NCBI GenBank assembly: GCA_955652635.1 | Contig: CATPBN010000081.1 | Coordinates: forward strand, 1-24,105 | From: an uncultured Gemmatimonadaceae bacterium | Lineage (GTDB): Bacteria > Gemmatimonadota > Gemmatimonadetes > Gemmatimonadales > Gemmatimonadaceae | DNA length: 24,105 nt | Direction of reading: 5' to 3' | Shown here: piece after piece, positions 23,229 to 24,105 of the stretch | How positions within the stretch are numbered: position 1 is the stretch's first letter | Layout of the letters: the number at the start of each line of letters is the position of its first letter | Program-made: the position numbers and the translations under genes | The notes under the pieces: generated by a model | What the model was told of the DNA's origin: nothing | Seen by the model: the letters and a program-made list of their open reading frames with translations, nothing else | Databases searched by the model: none

Positions 23229-24105
23229 AACGGGGCTCGCTTCGAGAGTCCCTTATCGTCCTCTGCGCTGGATTGTTGGGCGGGTGCGCTCACAACACCG
23301 CCGCGCCAGCGGGCGTCGACCCGATCCCCCGTTCGGTCGCCCAGGCATGGATAACCACTGCTGACCAGACGCGGTTGGTTTCCCGAGAGCCTGACGTCCC
23401 AATCCGACCCGGAGCCGACGCTTCTCCCGTCGTCATCGACGTGGATGAGGAAACGAGCTATCAGGAGATGGTGGGCTTCGGGGCGGCGATGACCGATGCG
23501 TCGGCGTATCTCATTCAGCGCAAGCTCGGCGCGCAGCACGATGCGATTCTCCGCGAGCTGTTCGGCCGCAATCCCGGGCTTGGATTGAGCTTCATGCGCG
23601 TGCCCATGGGTGCGTCGGACTTCTCGACGCACGACTACAGCTACGACGACATGCCGACGGGCCAGACCGACCCGACGTTGTCGCACTTCTCCATCGATGA
23701 GGATCGCGCCGACAAGCTCCCTGCGCTCAGGGCTGCACTAGCGATCAATCCGCAGCTCAAGCTCGTCGCCTCACCCTGGAGCCTTCCAGGCTGGATGAAA
23801 ACGAGCGGAAGCTTGATCAAAGGAACAATGCGCCCCGAGTTCTACGCTTCCTTCGCCGAGTATTTCCGCAAGTTCATTGAGGGCTATGGTGCAGCGGCCG
23901 TACCCATCTTCGCCGTGACGTTGCAGAACGAGCCAGCGTATGAGCCTGACAACTACCCGGGAACGCGCCTCGATCCGCCGGTCCGGGCGGAGTTGATTGG
24001 CAAGCACGTCGGACCGCTCTTTGTGAAGGCGCGCGTTAGGGCGTTGATCCTCGATTGGGATCACAACTGGGATCTACCGAGTTCGCCTCTCGCCGTTCTC
24101 GCCGA
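23225..24105 (+). CDS. GH30 family glycosidase, predicted lipoprotein (C-terminus outside window)
   Basis: About 293 codons are present. The family includes glucosylceramidases, beta-1,6-glucanases and xylanases, which act on beta-linked glycans outside the cell. The N-terminus is a lipoprotein signal ending in LLGGC, lipidated at Cys21. GH30 motifs follow in order: EMVGFGAAMTDASAYLI (about 79-95), LSFMRVPMGASDFS, LVASPWSLPGWMKTSG and TLQNEPAYEP, whose Glu236 is the acid/base. ILDWDHNWDLPSSPL near the edge is also typical. The nucleophile Glu should lie beyond the window. The ATG overlaps the GH3 stop. Pairing with a GH3 exo-enzyme suggests stepwise breakdown of a beta-glucan or glycolipid, with this enzyme held on the cell envelope. 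Confidence 0.92.
   Translation, partial: MKRGSLRESLIVLCAGLLGGCAHNTAAPAGVDPIPRSVAQAWITTADQTRLVSREPDVPIRPGADASPVVIDVDEETSYQEMVGFGAAMTDASAYLIQRKLGAQHDAILRELFGRNPGLGLSFMRVPMGASDFSTHDYSYDDMPTGQTDPTLSHFSIDEDRADKLPALRAALAINPQLKLVASPWSLPGWMKTSGSLIKGTMRPEFYASFAEYFRKFIEGYGAAAVPIFAVTLQNEPAYEPDNYPGTRLDPPVRAELIGKHVGPLFVKARVRALILDWDHNWDLPSSPLAVLA

Noticed and set aside
1..24105. Mobile elements, CRISPR arrays, tRNA or rRNA genes, defence genes
   Set aside because: No transposase, integrase, regular short repeats, tRNA-like cloverleaf or known defence domain was seen on either strand.

Overview
The window is gene-dense, GC-rich bacterial chromosomal DNA: 18 complete genes plus one gene cut at each edge, and no intergenic gap longer than about 140 bp. 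There is no tRNA, rRNA, insertion sequence, prophage or CRISPR array that I can support. The gene set is mainly housekeeping and catabolic. The high GC content, weak or absent ribosome-binding sites at many starts, a secreted M14 peptidase lipoprotein, an alpha/beta-fused 2-oxoacid dehydrogenase E1, a stand-alone proline dehydrogenase and secreted GH3/GH30 glycosidases together suggest a soil-type heterotroph. Gemmatimonadota or a neighbouring phylum would fit. This placement is an inference from gene style, not from a marker gene.

Left part (1-2834): a minus-strand glycerol-3-phosphate dehydrogenase (glpD, 3' end outside the window) is divergent from a two-gene plus-strand unit, a DUF1203 protein followed by full-length Ada, with an 8-nt overlap. 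The divergent gap holds an AAT-N6-GCAA element matching the known Ada binding site, so the DUF1203-ada unit is probably alkylation-inducible.

Central plus-strand run (2867-10445): fadI and fadJ (fatty acid beta-oxidation, ATGA overlap), an M14 metallopeptidase lipoprotein, proline dehydrogenase, a small unknown protein and rsgA. Their junctions are overlaps or very short gaps, so this is probably one transcription unit mixing fatty acid, peptide and proline use with ribosome assembly. It ends in a perfect 10-bp inverted repeat shared with the convergent osmC-like gene.

Sulfur/redox block (10478-12247): a minus-strand two-domain thiosulfate sulfurtransferase and an OsmC-family protein overlap by GTGA. 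A small thioredoxin-fold [2Fe-2S] ferredoxin gene is divergent from them.

Plus-strand trio (12348-14599): a 111-aa unknown protein, a TerC-family membrane protein and an exported DUF4412-like protein. The stop codon of the unknown gene lies inside a set of mutually exclusive RNA hairpins just upstream of terC. This is the best candidate for an undescribed regulatory element in the window.

Minus-strand pair (14666-18713): glutamine-dependent NAD+ synthetase, with an unusual Ser/Arg-rich interdomain linker, and an alpha/beta-fused E1 dehydrogenase 4 nt apart, ending in a strong intrinsic terminator. The nadE start codon is only 15 bp from the start codon of a divergent bifunctional penicillin-binding protein.

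Right end (18729-24105): class A PBP, then a secreted GH3 beta-glucosidase overlapping (ATGA) a GH30 glycosidase lipoprotein that runs off the window. I found no wholly novel multi-gene system. The points worth following are the Ada site with DUF1203, the terC leader structure, and several tightly coupled gene pairs.
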